64,000 nt of DNA from Endozoicomonas sp965208385. Lineage in GTDB: Bacteria > Pseudomonadota > Gammaproteobacteria > Pseudomonadales > Endozoicomonadaceae. The stretch covers positions 1 to 64,000 of the forward strand of contig CBDBOO010000007.1 in NCBI GenBank assembly GCA_965208385.1, given 5' to 3'. A model generated the notes under the pieces. It was not told the origin of the DNA. It saw only the letters and a program-made list of their open reading frames with translations, and made no database searches. The number at the start of each line of letters is the position of its first letter. The stretch's first letter is position 1. The position numbers and the translations under genes were made by a program. Of the stretch, positions 28,036 through 37,761 are shown piece by piece.

Positions 28036-28470
28036 ATGGATATCTACAGTCTGGCCCGTTTTTTTGATGATTGCCCGGCACCCCAAGGCTATCAATTCAA
28101 TGCCCTGTTACTTTCGGGAGAAGAGCCTGTTCTGCAATTACAGGTCTCTCGTCGCACCCTGCCCGGTTCACAGCAAATCCCTGACACCCTGCCAGTCTAT
28201 ATCACTGTTACCGGGCAACAAATTCTTTGTATTGTCTATCTATGGCATGACCATGAAATCATTAATGAATGCCGCGCCGATCTTTATGAGGCCATGTTGG
28301 AATTAAATATTCCAATGCCTTTGTCATCTTTTGCCAGAACCGGGGAACATACTGTTCTATTTGGTGCACTGCATAATCAGTCCACCACAGAAGATATTAC
28401 CCATGAAGTGATTATTCTTCATGATAATGCGCTGGAAGCAGTTCAGGCATTATCTGAATATCTGGTTTAA
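28036..28470 (+). CDS. DUF2170 (YjfI-like) protein
   Basis: A 144-aa soluble protein of the DUF2170/YjfI type, recognised from its length, its position directly before a PspA/YjfJ gene as in E. coli yjfI-yjfJ, and motifs such as LPVYITVTGQQILC and MPLSSFARTG. It is the first gene of the operon, with AGGGATG upstream of its ATG and a dyad array before it. Family function unknown; a role with the PspA-like partner is inferred from conserved pairing. Confidence 0.75.
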   Translation: MDIYSLARFFDDCPAPQGYQFNALLLSGEEPVLQLQVSRRTLPGSQQIPDTLPVYITVTGQQILCIVYLWHDHEIINECRADLYEAMLELNIPMPLSSFARTGEHTVLFGALHNQSTTEDITHEVIILHDNALEAVQALSEYLV

Positions 28471-28482
28471 GGAGGGAACTGA

Positions 28483-29166
28483 ATGAACATTCTGCAAAAA
28501 ATGATGACTCTGTTTAAAGCCAGTGCCAGGGAAATTACCGATTCGGTTCTGGATGCTGACAGCACCCGGATGTTTCAACAGGAACTCCAGGATGCCAGGG
28601 AACAACTCAGAGAAGCACGTGGCAGTCTTGATCTGGTGATCCGACAAAAAAAACAGGCTAAAAACGAACTCGCGGAATTTGCCGCTCGACTTGAAGAGCA
28701 GGAAGATAATGCTCGAAAAGCGCTGGCAAATAATCAGCACGCTCTGGCTCTTGAAGTGGCCAATAAAATACTGACACTGGAAACTGAAATCAGTCATCTG
28801 AAGACCGTCTTCAAAGGCTACAAAAAACAGGTTGCCAACCTTAAAAAGATCGTCACCGATGCCGAGGCACAGCTGAATAACTATGATAGACAGCTGGCCA
28901 TGGTGAAAACCACAGAGCAGGTTCAGAAAGCAACGGCCACCATTACCCGAAACTTCTCATCCTCTGATTCCAGCCTGGTGACCGCCCGGGCTACTCTTGC
29001 AAACATCAAGAACAGGCAGCAGGAAAACGAGGCTAATCTGGAAGCGAACCAGCAGATTGAAGCTGAACTATCGAATCAGACCATTGAACAAAAACTTGAA
29101 GCTGCAGGGATAACCGGTCATCAACAACTTGATTCCGTACTGCAAAGACTACGATCCAACGATTAA
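28483..29166 (+). CDS. PspA/IM30 family protein (YjfJ-like)
   Basis: A 227-aa, almost entirely helical coiled-coil protein of the PspA/IM30/Vipp1 family, now known to be bacterial members of the ESCRT-III superfamily that bind and remodel membranes. Family features include an N-terminal helix with membrane-contact character (MNILQKMMTLFKASAREITD), a long hairpin of helices 2-3 (residues about 30-140), and a C-terminal helix. It lies 12 bp after the DUF2170 gene with a strong AGGAGGG ribosome binding site. It is closer to the YjfJ branch than to classical PspA, and no pspF/pspBC neighbours are present. Confidence 0.88.
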   Translation: MNILQKMMTLFKASAREITDSVLDADSTRMFQQELQDAREQLREARGSLDLVIRQKKQAKNELAEFAARLEEQEDNARKALANNQHALALEVANKILTLETEISHLKTVFKGYKKQVANLKKIVTDAEAQLNNYDRQLAMVKTTEQVQKATATITRNFSSSDSSLVTARATLANIKNRQQENEANLEANQQIEAELSNQTIEQKLEAAGITGHQQLDSVLQRLRSND

Positions 29167-29180
29167 CCCGGGGAAAAGCA

Positions 29181-29522
29181 GTGACCAGAAAAACGGTCAA
29201 ACAGCCAACGTTACCTGAGAGCTGGGAGCAGGAAGCCAGGGCTGTCCGTGCGGTACAGATAGCCTTTGATCTGGATGAAGATATTCAGAAAGCCATCAGG
29301 CGAGAAGCTCTCGAGATGGATATGAACCCGTCAGACAGAATTCGTCAGTTACTGGGTTTACCAACGCGGGAACGACCAAGGCGACTACGGCTTTCAATTT
29401 CGTTGTCTGAAGAAGAGATTCGGCAACTGGCAGAACAATACGATCTGGACATCAATGACCGGGTGTCCATCAAACATAAAGCGGCAGAGTTATTAGCCCT
29501 GCATATAAAAGAAACAAGCTGA
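29181..29522 (+). CDS. Small protein with two RHH-like halves
   Basis: A 113-aa protein starting at GTG 29181 (GGGGA about 7 bp upstream), 14 bp after the pspA-like gene. It shows an internal duplication: VQIAFDLDEDIQKAIRREALE...PSDRIRQLLGL and LRLSISLSEEEIRQLAEQ...RVSIKHKAAELL. Each half reads as a beta strand plus two helices, the pattern of ribbon-helix-helix DNA-binding folds. A regulatory role for this operon is possible but only inferred. No family name could be assigned with certainty. Confidence 0.7.
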   Translation: MTRKTVKQPTLPESWEQEARAVRAVQIAFDLDEDIQKAIRREALEMDMNPSDRIRQLLGLPTRERPRRLRLSISLSEEEIRQLAEQYDLDINDRVSIKHKAAELLALHIKETS

Positions 29523-29619
29523 CACCAGAACGGCATCAATAGTTTAACTATAAAACAGTCACTGAAACAGTCACTGAATTTTTATTTACAAGAAAAACAA
29601 CAATATACAGGAGTCATTG

Positions 29620-30267
29620 ATGGCGCTGTTTTTTGCAACCAGCCTTGGGTTTCCAACCGTTATCTGGACTTTTTTCCTCTGTATAGCTGCTTTTTACTGG
29701 CTATCCGCTATCTTCGGAATCTTTGATCTGGATATTCTCGATGGTGATATCGACATTGACCTTGAAAGTAGCAGTGACCTTGAAAGCGGCAGTGAAGGAC
29801 TGGGAGGACTCACAGGTTTTCTCTTCACCTTTGGTCTGACCGGTGTTCCGGTCACCGTCGTATTTACCCTTATGGCCGCCACTGGCTGGATTGCCTGTTA
29901 TTTCCTTGATTTATACCTCTTACCACTACTGGTTATTGACTGGCTGTACTTCCTGGGAGCAGGCGTGGCTCTTCTGATCAGTTTTTTTGTCTCTGTAGTG
30001 ACCACCGCCGTTCTTATTCGCCCCCTGAAAGGATTGTTTCAAAATCACACTGCCGCTACCAGCAGCAGCCTATTGGGGCAGACCGGTACGGTGACTACCG
30101 GATCGGTGACTAACCAGTTTGGCCAGGCTGAACTGGACGACGGCGGAGCCGGATTAATTCTGCAGATCAGAGCGCCAGATAACAACCTCATTAAAAAAGG
30201 CGACAAAGTTACACTGGCAGAATACAACGAAGAAGAAAACACATACAGGGTTGTCAGTCTGGACTGA
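29620..30267 (+). CDS. YqiJ-like membrane protein with OB-fold (NfeD-related)
   Basis: A protein of about 215 aa. The start ATG 29620 is chosen because CAGGAG lies 6 bp upstream (a TTG precedes it). It has an N-terminal membrane segment (WTFFLCIAAFYWLSAIF), an acidic loop (DLDILDGDIDIDLES), two or three more membrane segments, and a C-terminal OB-fold domain (LLGQTGTVTTGSVTNQFGQAEL ... KKGDKVTLAEY) as in YqiJ/NfeD proteins. Such proteins are regularly encoded next to flotillins, as here (63 bp upstream of one), and probably act with them in membrane microdomains. Confidence 0.87.
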   Translation: MALFFATSLGFPTVIWTFFLCIAAFYWLSAIFGIFDLDILDGDIDIDLESSSDLESGSEGLGGLTGFLFTFGLTGVPVTVVFTLMAATGWIACYFLDLYLLPLLVIDWLYFLGAGVALLISFFVSVVTTAVLIRPLKGLFQNHTAATSSSLLGQTGTVTTGSVTNQFGQAELDDGGAGLILQIRAPDNNLIKKGDKVTLAEYNEEENTYRVVSLD

Positions 30268-30330
30268 TCCCATTACTGAACCAACTATCACTGATTTATA
30301 TAAAAATACATTTTCAGCAAGGAGTGCATT

Positions 30331-32361
30331 ATGCCGACACTTGAAACCATCATGCCTTTTCTCACAATTCTCGGATTGGGGCTTTTCGGGTTATTTGGAA
30401 TCGCATTAATCATCAGTAAATTCTACCTCAAGGTGGAACAGGGCATGGCGATGATCGTCAACACCCTGAAAGCAGAGCCTGAAGTTACTTTTACCGGTCG
30501 ACTGGTCTGGCCAGTGATCCATAAAAAAGAACTGATGAGAATCTCCCTCAAAACCCTAGAAATCAACAGACGAGGCAGTGATGGCCTGATCTGCCGTGAC
30601 AATATCCGCGCGGATATTTCTGTGGCTTTTTTTGTACGGGTCAACAAAACCCGTGAAGACGTTTTAAAAGTGGCTCAGGCCATAGGCTGTGCCCGGGCTT
30701 CGGATCAGGAAACACTGGAAGAACTGTTCAGCGCCAAATTCAGTGAAGCCCTGAAAACCGTCGGCAAGCAGATGGACTTTGAAGATCTGTACCGTGAGCG
30801 TGACAAGTTTCGAGACCAGATTATTTCTGTTATTGGCAATGATCTGAATGGTTACGTTCTGGAAGATGCTGCCATTGACTACCTGGAACAGACACCTGTC
30901 AGCCAACTCGACAGTAATAACATTCTGGATGCCCAGGGTATCCGGAAAATCACAGAGCTCACAGCCGTTCAGCACATCAAAACCAATGAGCTGGAACGTG
31001 ATGAGCAGATGCAGATCAAGAAAAAAGATGTTGAAGCCAAGGAGATGATTCTTGAGCTTGAACGACAGCAGGCCGATGCAGAAGCCCGCCAGAATCGTGA
31101 AGTGGTTACTGTACAGGCTCGTGAGCAGGCGGAAATCGAACGTATCAGTGCTGAAGAAAGATTGAAAGCTGAAAGAGCCCAGATTGAAACAGCTCAGGAA
31201 CTGGAAGTTCAGGAACAGAACAAACAGAGAGAAGTTGAAGTCGCCGGAAAGAATCGTGAGCGGGCTATCGCCATAGAAATAGAAAAGGTTGAACGGGTAC
31301 GTCAGCTGGAAGCTATTTCCCGTGAAAAGGAAGTTGAACTCCAGAGAATTTCCAAAGAGAAATCGTTGGAAGAAGAGAAGCGTCTGATTGCCGATGTGGT
31401 TCGTGAAAGGGTTATCGTTGATCGTTCGGTAGCGGAAGAAGAAGAGAACATTAAAAAAGTACGTCAGGTGTCTGAAGCCCAACGAGCCAAGGAAGTTCTG
31501 GTTCTTCAGGCCGAGGCAGAAGCTGAAGAATCCCTTGTTAAAGAGTTGAAAGCAGCAGAAGCATCAGAAAAGCGTGCGAGCCATAAAGCCAGAGAAAAAC
31601 TTATTCTGGCAAACGCGGATCTGGAAATTGCCGGAAAAGACGCTGAAGCGGCCATAAAACGGGCAGAGGGCGTTAAGGCTGAACATGCAGCTCCCGGACT
31701 GGCACAGGCACAGGTACAGGTTGCCCAGGCCGATGCTATCGAGAAGGAAGGCATGGCCAAGGCTTCAGTGCTGCGTGAAAGCATGAACGCGGAAGCAGAA
31801 GGTATCGAACAGCAGGGCATGGCGAAAGTACGTGTGAAGGATGCCGATGCCGCCGGTGAAGAAAAACAGGCTTTAGTCGTCGTCAAAGTGCAAGTGGCAG
31901 AAGCGGAAGCCATTGCCAAACGTGGTGAAGCAGAAGCGGATTCACTGCGCCTGAAAGCCAGGGCTGAAGCCGATGGCCTGCGTGAAAAACTGGATGCCAT
32001 GAATCTGATGGATGATCAGGCTCGTTCCCATGAAGAGTTCCGTCTCAACCTTGATGCTGATCTTCAAAAAGCCATGGCGAATATTGAAGCGAACAAGCAT
32101 ATTGCCTCTGATCAGGCGGCCGTTTTGGCTGAAGCGCTGAAAAAAGCCAACATTGATATTGTGGCCGGCGATGGTAACTACTTTGACAATTTTGTTAAGG
32201 CGTTGTCTGTGGGTAAATCTCTGGATGGAGCCCTTGATAAGTCTGAAACACTCCGAAATGCTACAGGACTACTGACCCAGTTTCTGAACCGTGGTTCATC
32301 CGACAGCCAGAAAGAAGTGGCCAAGACACTTCTGGAAGCGGCCCGGAAAGAAAGTGCATAA
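30331..32361 (+). CDS. Flotillin-like protein (YqiK family)
   Basis: This 676-aa protein has an N-terminal transmembrane segment (residues about 8-30), an SPFH/band-7 domain (about 35-220; VEQGMAMIVNT through VLEDAAIDYLEQTPVSQLD) and a very long Glu/Ala-rich coiled coil (about 225-600) with AEAEAI-type repeats. It is longer than E. coli YqiK (about 553 aa), mainly in the coiled coil. Flotillins scaffold membrane microdomains and affect fluidity. It has a clear AAGGAG ribosome binding site and lies between YqiJ-like and AAA+ ATPase genes, suggesting one membrane-associated assembly. Confidence 0.9.
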   Translation: MPTLETIMPFLTILGLGLFGLFGIALIISKFYLKVEQGMAMIVNTLKAEPEVTFTGRLVWPVIHKKELMRISLKTLEINRRGSDGLICRDNIRADISVAFFVRVNKTREDVLKVAQAIGCARASDQETLEELFSAKFSEALKTVGKQMDFEDLYRERDKFRDQIISVIGNDLNGYVLEDAAIDYLEQTPVSQLDSNNILDAQGIRKITELTAVQHIKTNELERDEQMQIKKKDVEAKEMILELERQQADAEARQNREVVTVQAREQAEIERISAEERLKAERAQIETAQELEVQEQNKQREVEVAGKNRERAIAIEIEKVERVRQLEAISREKEVELQRISKEKSLEEEKRLIADVVRERVIVDRSVAEEEENIKKVRQVSEAQRAKEVLVLQAEAEAEESLVKELKAAEASEKRASHKAREKLILANADLEIAGKDAEAAIKRAEGVKAEHAAPGLAQAQVQVAQADAIEKEGMAKASVLRESMNAEAEGIEQQGMAKVRVKDADAAGEEKQALVVVKVQVAEAEAIAKRGEAEADSLRLKARAEADGLREKLDAMNLMDDQARSHEEFRLNLDADLQKAMANIEANKHIASDQAAVLAEALKKANIDIVAGDGNYFDNFVKALSVGKSLDGALDKSETLRNATGLLTQFLNRGSSDSQKEVAKTLLEAARKESA

Positions 32362-32394
32362 CCACACAATTCAGAAATAAATAAGGAGTAGCCC

Positions 32395-35300
32395 GTGGCA
32401 GTGGAACAGCAGACAGAAGAATCCGCAATGGTTCAGGGTGGAGCCTATGAAGTGTTTCAAAAGCGCCTGACCAGTCAGACTCAGGCACTAACGGTTAAAA
32501 CTGAGCAGCTGAATCATGCACGCACTGAACAGTTTGGCAGTCAGGAACTGTCCATGCTGGGCAGAGCCAGAGCTCGCACAGAAAATAACTGCGTTGCCCG
32601 TGACCTAGTGCGGATTGGCGATGTACTGCTGTTCGGCTATAACGTTTTTATCGGTTTAAAGCAGGGCACAGAAATCAGTGATGTTTTCGCCCTCTATAAA
32701 CTGACCGGCAACAACAACGATGATAATGCCGGCTTTGGTTTTGAACCCGTCAGCATGACGGACACTTTTCTTGATGACCGCCGCTTTCAGGAAGACTTCA
32801 AAGAGCTTTATTCATACTACAAACAAGCCAAGCTGATTTCTCTGCGAAATACCGGCAGCAAACTTCTGGCGGCCTTTCAGATTGGCAAGCAACTATCCGA
32901 TATCAGGGTGTTTCGCTGGTCTATTGAGACAACATCATCAGGTGACCAGGCCACCTACATTGATAACCGGGGCGAGAGGGATATGCTGCTTCCTCCCAGC
33001 CATCCCTTTGAATGGATCAAACTGGGACGGGATGATCAGAGTACCGGCTCACACCCTCACCTGAATATACTCGACAAAATTTTTATTGAAACCATCAATG
33101 GTGATCTCACCATAAAGGTAGAAGACAATACGGAATCCGGTCAGGGTATCTATTCAGAACCGGTGGACGACAGTCATCAGTCTCTTGATGATGCCGAGAT
33201 CAGTTATGCCGAAGTCTCAGGACTGATTTTAATCAAGGTTAAACCCTATCGCGAAGAACACTATCGTTACCTGATTTATAACGCACTGCTTCAGGAAGTG
33301 ACACGTCAGGATGCCCTGGGACAATCCTGCCTGCCCCTGCCTGAAGACCATGGTCTGGTTTTCCCCGGTGGTTACTATCTGACTACCGGCGAAGAGAAAC
33401 TGTTTTCATCGGTAGAAACGGATGAGTTGGACTTTAAACGTCGTATACGCTCTCCTAATGGTGAAGATGTTCTCTATGTTTTCTACGAACACCGGCTGGG
33501 ACAGATACTGCTCTGCTCCTACAACCTGATTCGTAAGGAAATGAATAATCCCATCAGCTGCCATGGTTATGCGTTTTATGATGACGGCCAACTGGTGGTG
33601 TTCAGTGCCGACAGTGAAGAGCCCACCCGTATACATCCAATGCAGGTCTGGGAAACCGCTTACTGCAGTGATGAGTTCTCGGCAGCCCAGCCCCAGGGTG
33701 AAGGATTTCTGACCACCATTGGTAATGCCGAAGTCGTGCGCGCCATTTCGGATCTCTACAGTGTGGGCAAGGCAGTGAATAGTCTGTCTCCATCCAGCCA
33801 GGTGTATAAAGCCCTGATAGACCAGTGTCGCCAGCTTCAGGACAGTTTTCACTGGCTGGAACACAATGATTCAGGCGACCTGCAGACCGATATCAGTGCC
33901 ATCATGGTCACTGCAGAACAGGTACTGGACGAATTCGACAAGGTTCAGCAAATTCGTAAACGGGCAGATCAATTGTTGTCTGATGCAGAACAACGCCAGA
34001 AAAATCTGATCAGCAACATACACCGAAGCCGGTTCACCAGTATCAGCGAATACGTTGAAAGCCTGGAACAATTGAAGACGGCCAAAGGTCAGTTACTGAC
34101 CATCAGGGATACCCGGTACATCAACAGCCAACGGCTGGATGAACTGGATCTGGAGCTCAACGAGCTTCTCGCGCAGTTATCCAGTGACACCATAGCCTTT
34201 GCCAGCCAGACTGAATCCCTGGCCCCCTGGCTCGAACAGTTATCTCGTCTGCAATCTGAATCTGCCCAGGCTGAAACCACCCACGCTCTTCAGGAATACG
34301 TTGCTTCTCTGACGGCCATGGAAGACAACATGAATCTTCTGGTGGCAACACTCAACAGTCTGAATGTGGACGACGCCACCGTCCGCGCTGATATTCTGGA
34401 ACGAACCGGGAGTGTTTTTGCCCAACTCAATCAGGTTCGGGCAGGCATCAGAAATCGACAGAAATCCATGGGCTCTGCCGAAGCCATTGCCGAATTTGGT
34501 GCTCAATTCCGATTGTTTGGCATGAATAAGGCCAATGCACTTTCTCGCAGTGACTCTCCGGAAAAGTGTGATGAAGAACTCACCAGACTGTCCGTTCAGC
34601 TGGAAGAGCTGGAAAGCCGGTTTTCTGATCATGAGCAGTTTCTGTCAGAGATTCTCGATAAACGGGATGACCTCTTCGACAGTTTTCAAAGCAAGAAACA
34701 GACACAGCTGGATGAACGACAGCGTCGCTGTCAGCGAGTCAGTGATTCTGCAGACCGGGTTCTTGACGGCATAGAGCGTCGGGCCATGGGTTTTACTGAA
34801 ATTGAAGCCTTAATCAGTTATTTTGCTGCAGACAATATGGTACAGAAAGTACACAGTCTGTCAGACTCCCTGATGACGTTGAACGACAGCGTAAAGGCAG
34901 AGGCTCTGCTGTCACGACTCAAGTCAATACAGGATCAGGCAACAAAAGCGGTTCGGGACAAGGCAGAAATTTACGAGGGTGGCGGCGATCTGATCCGCAT
35001 GGGCAAACACCGGTTTACCGTGAACCGCCAGCCTCTGGACGTTTCACTGGTACCCAGAGATGAAGGCATTTTTCTCCATCTCACCGGCACCCGTTATTAC
35101 GAAAAAATCGAAAATCAGGCACTCAGTGAACTCAGCGATCTCTGGAATCAGCCTCTGCTCTCGGAAAACAGCCAGGTGTACCGTTCTGAATTTCTGGCAT
35201 GGCAAATACTCTCCGCCGCCCGTCAGCAAACCGATGATTTGAATGAAGAATTGCTGGAAGAGATCCGACAGGATGAACAACGCTGTTTGAAAGTGATTCA

Positions 35301-37761
35301 GAGCTTTGCTTCCCCTCGATATCAGGAAGGCTATGAGAAAGGCATTCACGATCAGGATGCGGGTAAAATCCTGATCAAATTACTGGACTCTCTGTCTTCC
35401 GGTGGCCTGCTTAGATACAGCGGTCATATCAGAACCCTGGCCTTTATGTTCTGGCGACAACTTGATGAACAGGAACAGTCTCTCTGGAAAAGCCGTGCCG
35501 ACAATGCCGCGCTACTGTTCCGGCAACTTGGCGACAGTCGCTCACTGCGTAAACTGGAACAGGAAGTTGAAGAAGAAATAGACGACTGGTTTTGTTTTGA
35601 AGAAATGCCGGGCAATAAAAACGCCTGCCACAACGCCGCCATCTGCCTCGTTGCAATACTGGGTGACAACAAGGGGCAGTTTGTACTCAGTGAATCAGGT
35701 AAAAAACTCGCCTGCAATTTACAACAACATATTGAGGAATCCGGAAGCTGGAAAAACTGGTTGAAAACCCAGAAAAAACTCAGTTCACTTCCGGCTCGCC
35801 AATGGCAACTGGCCATGGATTGGCTACGGGCATTTTCTGATAGCAGGAACCTTGAACAACCGGATTCAGTATTAAGTGATGCCGCCCTGTTTTTGCTGGA
35901 CCCACTCAATAACTGGCAATTAGTGTCTCTGCCAGAGCAACAGAAAATCGAAGGGTTGCTGGGAGCCCATGACCGTATTGCTGACGGGGCACTGCCTTTC
36001 AGTATTGATGAATTCTGTGATCGTTTATCCCAGTTTTCAGGGGTAGAAGTGGACCGTTTTCATCAGCTGGCCGCCACCAGACACCAGCTATTGTCAGAAC
36101 AACGCAATACGCTTCATCTGGATAATTTCAAGGCACGTCCTCTGTCCTCCTTTGTCCGGAACCGCCTGATCAATGAAGTCTACTTTCCCATTCTCGGTGA
36201 CAACCTTGCCAAGCAAATGGGCAGTGCTGATGAAAATCGTCGTACAGACCAGATGGGGCTGCTACTGCTGATATCTCCGCCCGGATACGGTAAAACAACC
36301 CTTATGGAGTATGTTGCCAATCGTCTGGGACTGATCTTCATGAAGATTAACTGCCCATCCCTGGGTCATGATGTCACCTCCCTTGATCCGGCCCAGGCAC
36401 CCAATGCGACGGCACGACAGGAATTGGAAAAGCTCAATCTTGCCCTGGAAATGGGCGACAGCTGTATGCTTTATCTGGATGACATTCAGCACACCGATCC
36501 TGAGTTTTTACAGAAATTTATCTCATTGTGTGATGGTACCCGCCGCATAGAAGGGGTTTGGAAGGGCAACACCAAAACCTATGATCTACGGGGTCGAAAA
36601 TTCTGCGTAGTGATGGCCGGAAACCCATACACTGAATCCGGTGATGTATTCCGCATTCCCGATATGCTGGCTAACCGGGCCGATATTTATAATCTCGGTG
36701 ACATTCTGGGCGACAGCGAAGATGCCTTCAGGAGCAGTTATATTGAAAACTGCCTTACGTCCAATCCGGTTTTGGCGCCCCTGACACGACAGGGTATGGA
36801 CGATGTTTATACGGTCATGGATATGGCCAGTGGTAACAATGGCGCCTCTGGCAATCTCAAGGGAAATTACAGCAGCGCCGAAGTGCAGGAAATGGTCAGT
36901 GTCATTCAGAAATTACTGACAGTGCAGGCCGTGGTTCTAAAGGTGAATCAAGCCTATATTGCATCGGCTGCCCAGGCGGATCAATATCGTACAGAGCCGC
37001 CCTTCAAACTTCAGGGCAGCTATCGGAATATGAATAAGATGGCTGAAAAAATCGTCGCCATCATGAATGAATCGGAACTCCAGTCATTAATAGCTGATCA
37101 TTATATTGGCGAGGCTCAGACGCTGACTCACGGAGCAGAAGAAAACCTGCTGAAACTGTCTGAGATACGGGATAGTTTAAGCGACAGTGAAGCGACACGA
37201 TGGCTATCCATCAAAAACGAATTCAGCAAGCAACAATCCCTGGGGGGCAAGGATGCCGACAGTCTGAGCATGATGGCCAGTCAGGTTGTGGATATGAATC
37301 GCACACTGGTTACCATTAACCAGACCCTGAAGCATCCATCCGGGAACTCTTCCAAAAACTCGTCCAAAAACTCGTCCCAAAACTCTTCCCAAAACTCTTC
37401 CCAAAAAGGGGAAGCAGGCCCAGTGAATTCTGATCTGCAAAAACTGGTTCTGGGTATTACCCGACAACTGCAACATCTGAATAGCACCATTGCCAATGCC
37501 AGTATGGATGTTGAAGTGATTAACCAGCCCGTGACCGGAATGAAAGATATTCTTGAACAGTTAGCCAGCACCATTGAAGTCTCTTTTATACCAGTGGCCA
37601 CCGCTATGGATAAAAAAATCGGGCTGGATATTAACATTCTCCGAAAAGTTAACGAACTCACCGACGATTTGAAATCATGGAAAGAAAGCGAAGGCAGTCG
37701 ACGTAAAATCACCCGGACAGTGTCCACCGAAAACACCCAGAAAGGAGTTATTAAAGAATGA
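32395..37761 (+). CDS. Giant coiled-coil AAA+ ATPase (DUF3686 / 'DNA repair ATPase' type)
   Basis: A 1788-aa protein, start GTG 32395 with TAAGGAG 6 bp upstream. The N-terminal region (residues about 1-430) resembles the DUF3686 domain of so-called DNA repair ATPases; a long coiled-coil section follows (about 460-870). The ATPase core is C-terminal: Walker A PPGYGKTT (Lys1300) and Walker B CMLYLDDIQH (Asp1362-Asp1363), then a sensor-like FCVVMAGNPY. The linker at residues 1651-1670 carries a 12-bp repeat (NSSK/NSSQ x5). The 'DNA repair' label is historical; its place behind PspA and flotillin genes suggests membrane remodelling instead. Its TGA overlaps the next ATG. Confidence 0.85.
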   Translation: MAVEQQTEESAMVQGGAYEVFQKRLTSQTQALTVKTEQLNHARTEQFGSQELSMLGRARARTENNCVARDLVRIGDVLLFGYNVFIGLKQGTEISDVFALYKLTGNNNDDNAGFGFEPVSMTDTFLDDRRFQEDFKELYSYYKQAKLISLRNTGSKLLAAFQIGKQLSDIRVFRWSIETTSSGDQATYIDNRGERDMLLPPSHPFEWIKLGRDDQSTGSHPHLNILDKIFIETINGDLTIKVEDNTESGQGIYSEPVDDSHQSLDDAEISYAEVSGLILIKVKPYREEHYRYLIYNALLQEVTRQDALGQSCLPLPEDHGLVFPGGYYLTTGEEKLFSSVETDELDFKRRIRSPNGEDVLYVFYEHRLGQILLCSYNLIRKEMNNPISCHGYAFYDDGQLVVFSADSEEPTRIHPMQVWETAYCSDEFSAAQPQGEGFLTTIGNAEVVRAISDLYSVGKAVNSLSPSSQVYKALIDQCRQLQDSFHWLEHNDSGDLQTDISAIMVTAEQVLDEFDKVQQIRKRADQLLSDAEQRQKNLISNIHRSRFTSISEYVESLEQLKTAKGQLLTIRDTRYINSQRLDELDLELNELLAQLSSDTIAFASQTESLAPWLEQLSRLQSESAQAETTHALQEYVASLTAMEDNMNLLVATLNSLNVDDATVRADILERTGSVFAQLNQVRAGIRNRQKSMGSAEAIAEFGAQFRLFGMNKANALSRSDSPEKCDEELTRLSVQLEELESRFSDHEQFLSEILDKRDDLFDSFQSKKQTQLDERQRRCQRVSDSADRVLDGIERRAMGFTEIEALISYFAADNMVQKVHSLSDSLMTLNDSVKAEALLSRLKSIQDQATKAVRDKAEIYEGGGDLIRMGKHRFTVNRQPLDVSLVPRDEGIFLHLTGTRYYEKIENQALSELSDLWNQPLLSENSQVYRSEFLAWQILSAARQQTDDLNEELLEEIRQDEQRCLKVIQSFASPRYQEGYEKGIHDQDAGKILIKLLDSLSSGGLLRYSGHIRTLAFMFWRQLDEQEQSLWKSRADNAALLFRQLGDSRSLRKLEQEVEEEIDDWFCFEEMPGNKNACHNAAICLVAILGDNKGQFVLSESGKKLACNLQQHIEESGSWKNWLKTQKKLSSLPARQWQLAMDWLRAFSDSRNLEQPDSVLSDAALFLLDPLNNWQLVSLPEQQKIEGLLGAHDRIADGALPFSIDEFCDRLSQFSGVEVDRFHQLAATRHQLLSEQRNTLHLDNFKARPLSSFVRNRLINEVYFPILGDNLAKQMGSADENRRTDQMGLLLLISPPGYGKTTLMEYVANRLGLIFMKINCPSLGHDVTSLDPAQAPNATARQELEKLNLALEMGDSCMLYLDDIQHTDPEFLQKFISLCDGTRRIEGVWKGNTKTYDLRGRKFCVVMAGNPYTESGDVFRIPDMLANRADIYNLGDILGDSEDAFRSSYIENCLTSNPVLAPLTRQGMDDVYTVMDMASGNNGASGNLKGNYSSAEVQEMVSVIQKLLTVQAVVLKVNQAYIASAAQADQYRTEPPFKLQGSYRNMNKMAEKIVAIMNESELQSLIADHYIGEAQTLTHGAEENLLKLSEIRDSLSDSEATRWLSIKNEFSKQQSLGGKDADSLSMMASQVVDMNRTLVTINQTLKHPSGNSSKNSSKNSSQNSSQNSSQKGEAGPVNSDLQKLVLGITRQLQHLNSTIANASMDVEVINQPVTGMKDILEQLASTIEVSFIPVATAMDKKIGLDINILRKVNELTDDLKSWKESEGSRRKITRTVSTENTQKGVIKE
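37345..37404. repeat. 12-bp in-frame repeat, five copies, in the AAA+ gene
   Basis: Units of the type AAC-TCN-TCC-(AAA or CAA) occur five times, encoding NSSK NSSK NSSQ NSSQ NSSQ in a linker after the ATPase core. Third-position variation shows partial divergence between units. Confidence 0.95.

Noticed and set aside
28483..29166. Classical pspA of the phage-shock operon
   Set aside because: The neighbours pspB, pspC and pspF are absent, and the preceding DUF2170 gene points to the YjfI-YjfJ type.
32395..37761. Phage-defence ATPase
   Set aside because: Large ATPases occur in defence loci, but no nuclease, integrase or other defence gene is adjacent, and the operon partners are membrane-stress proteins.
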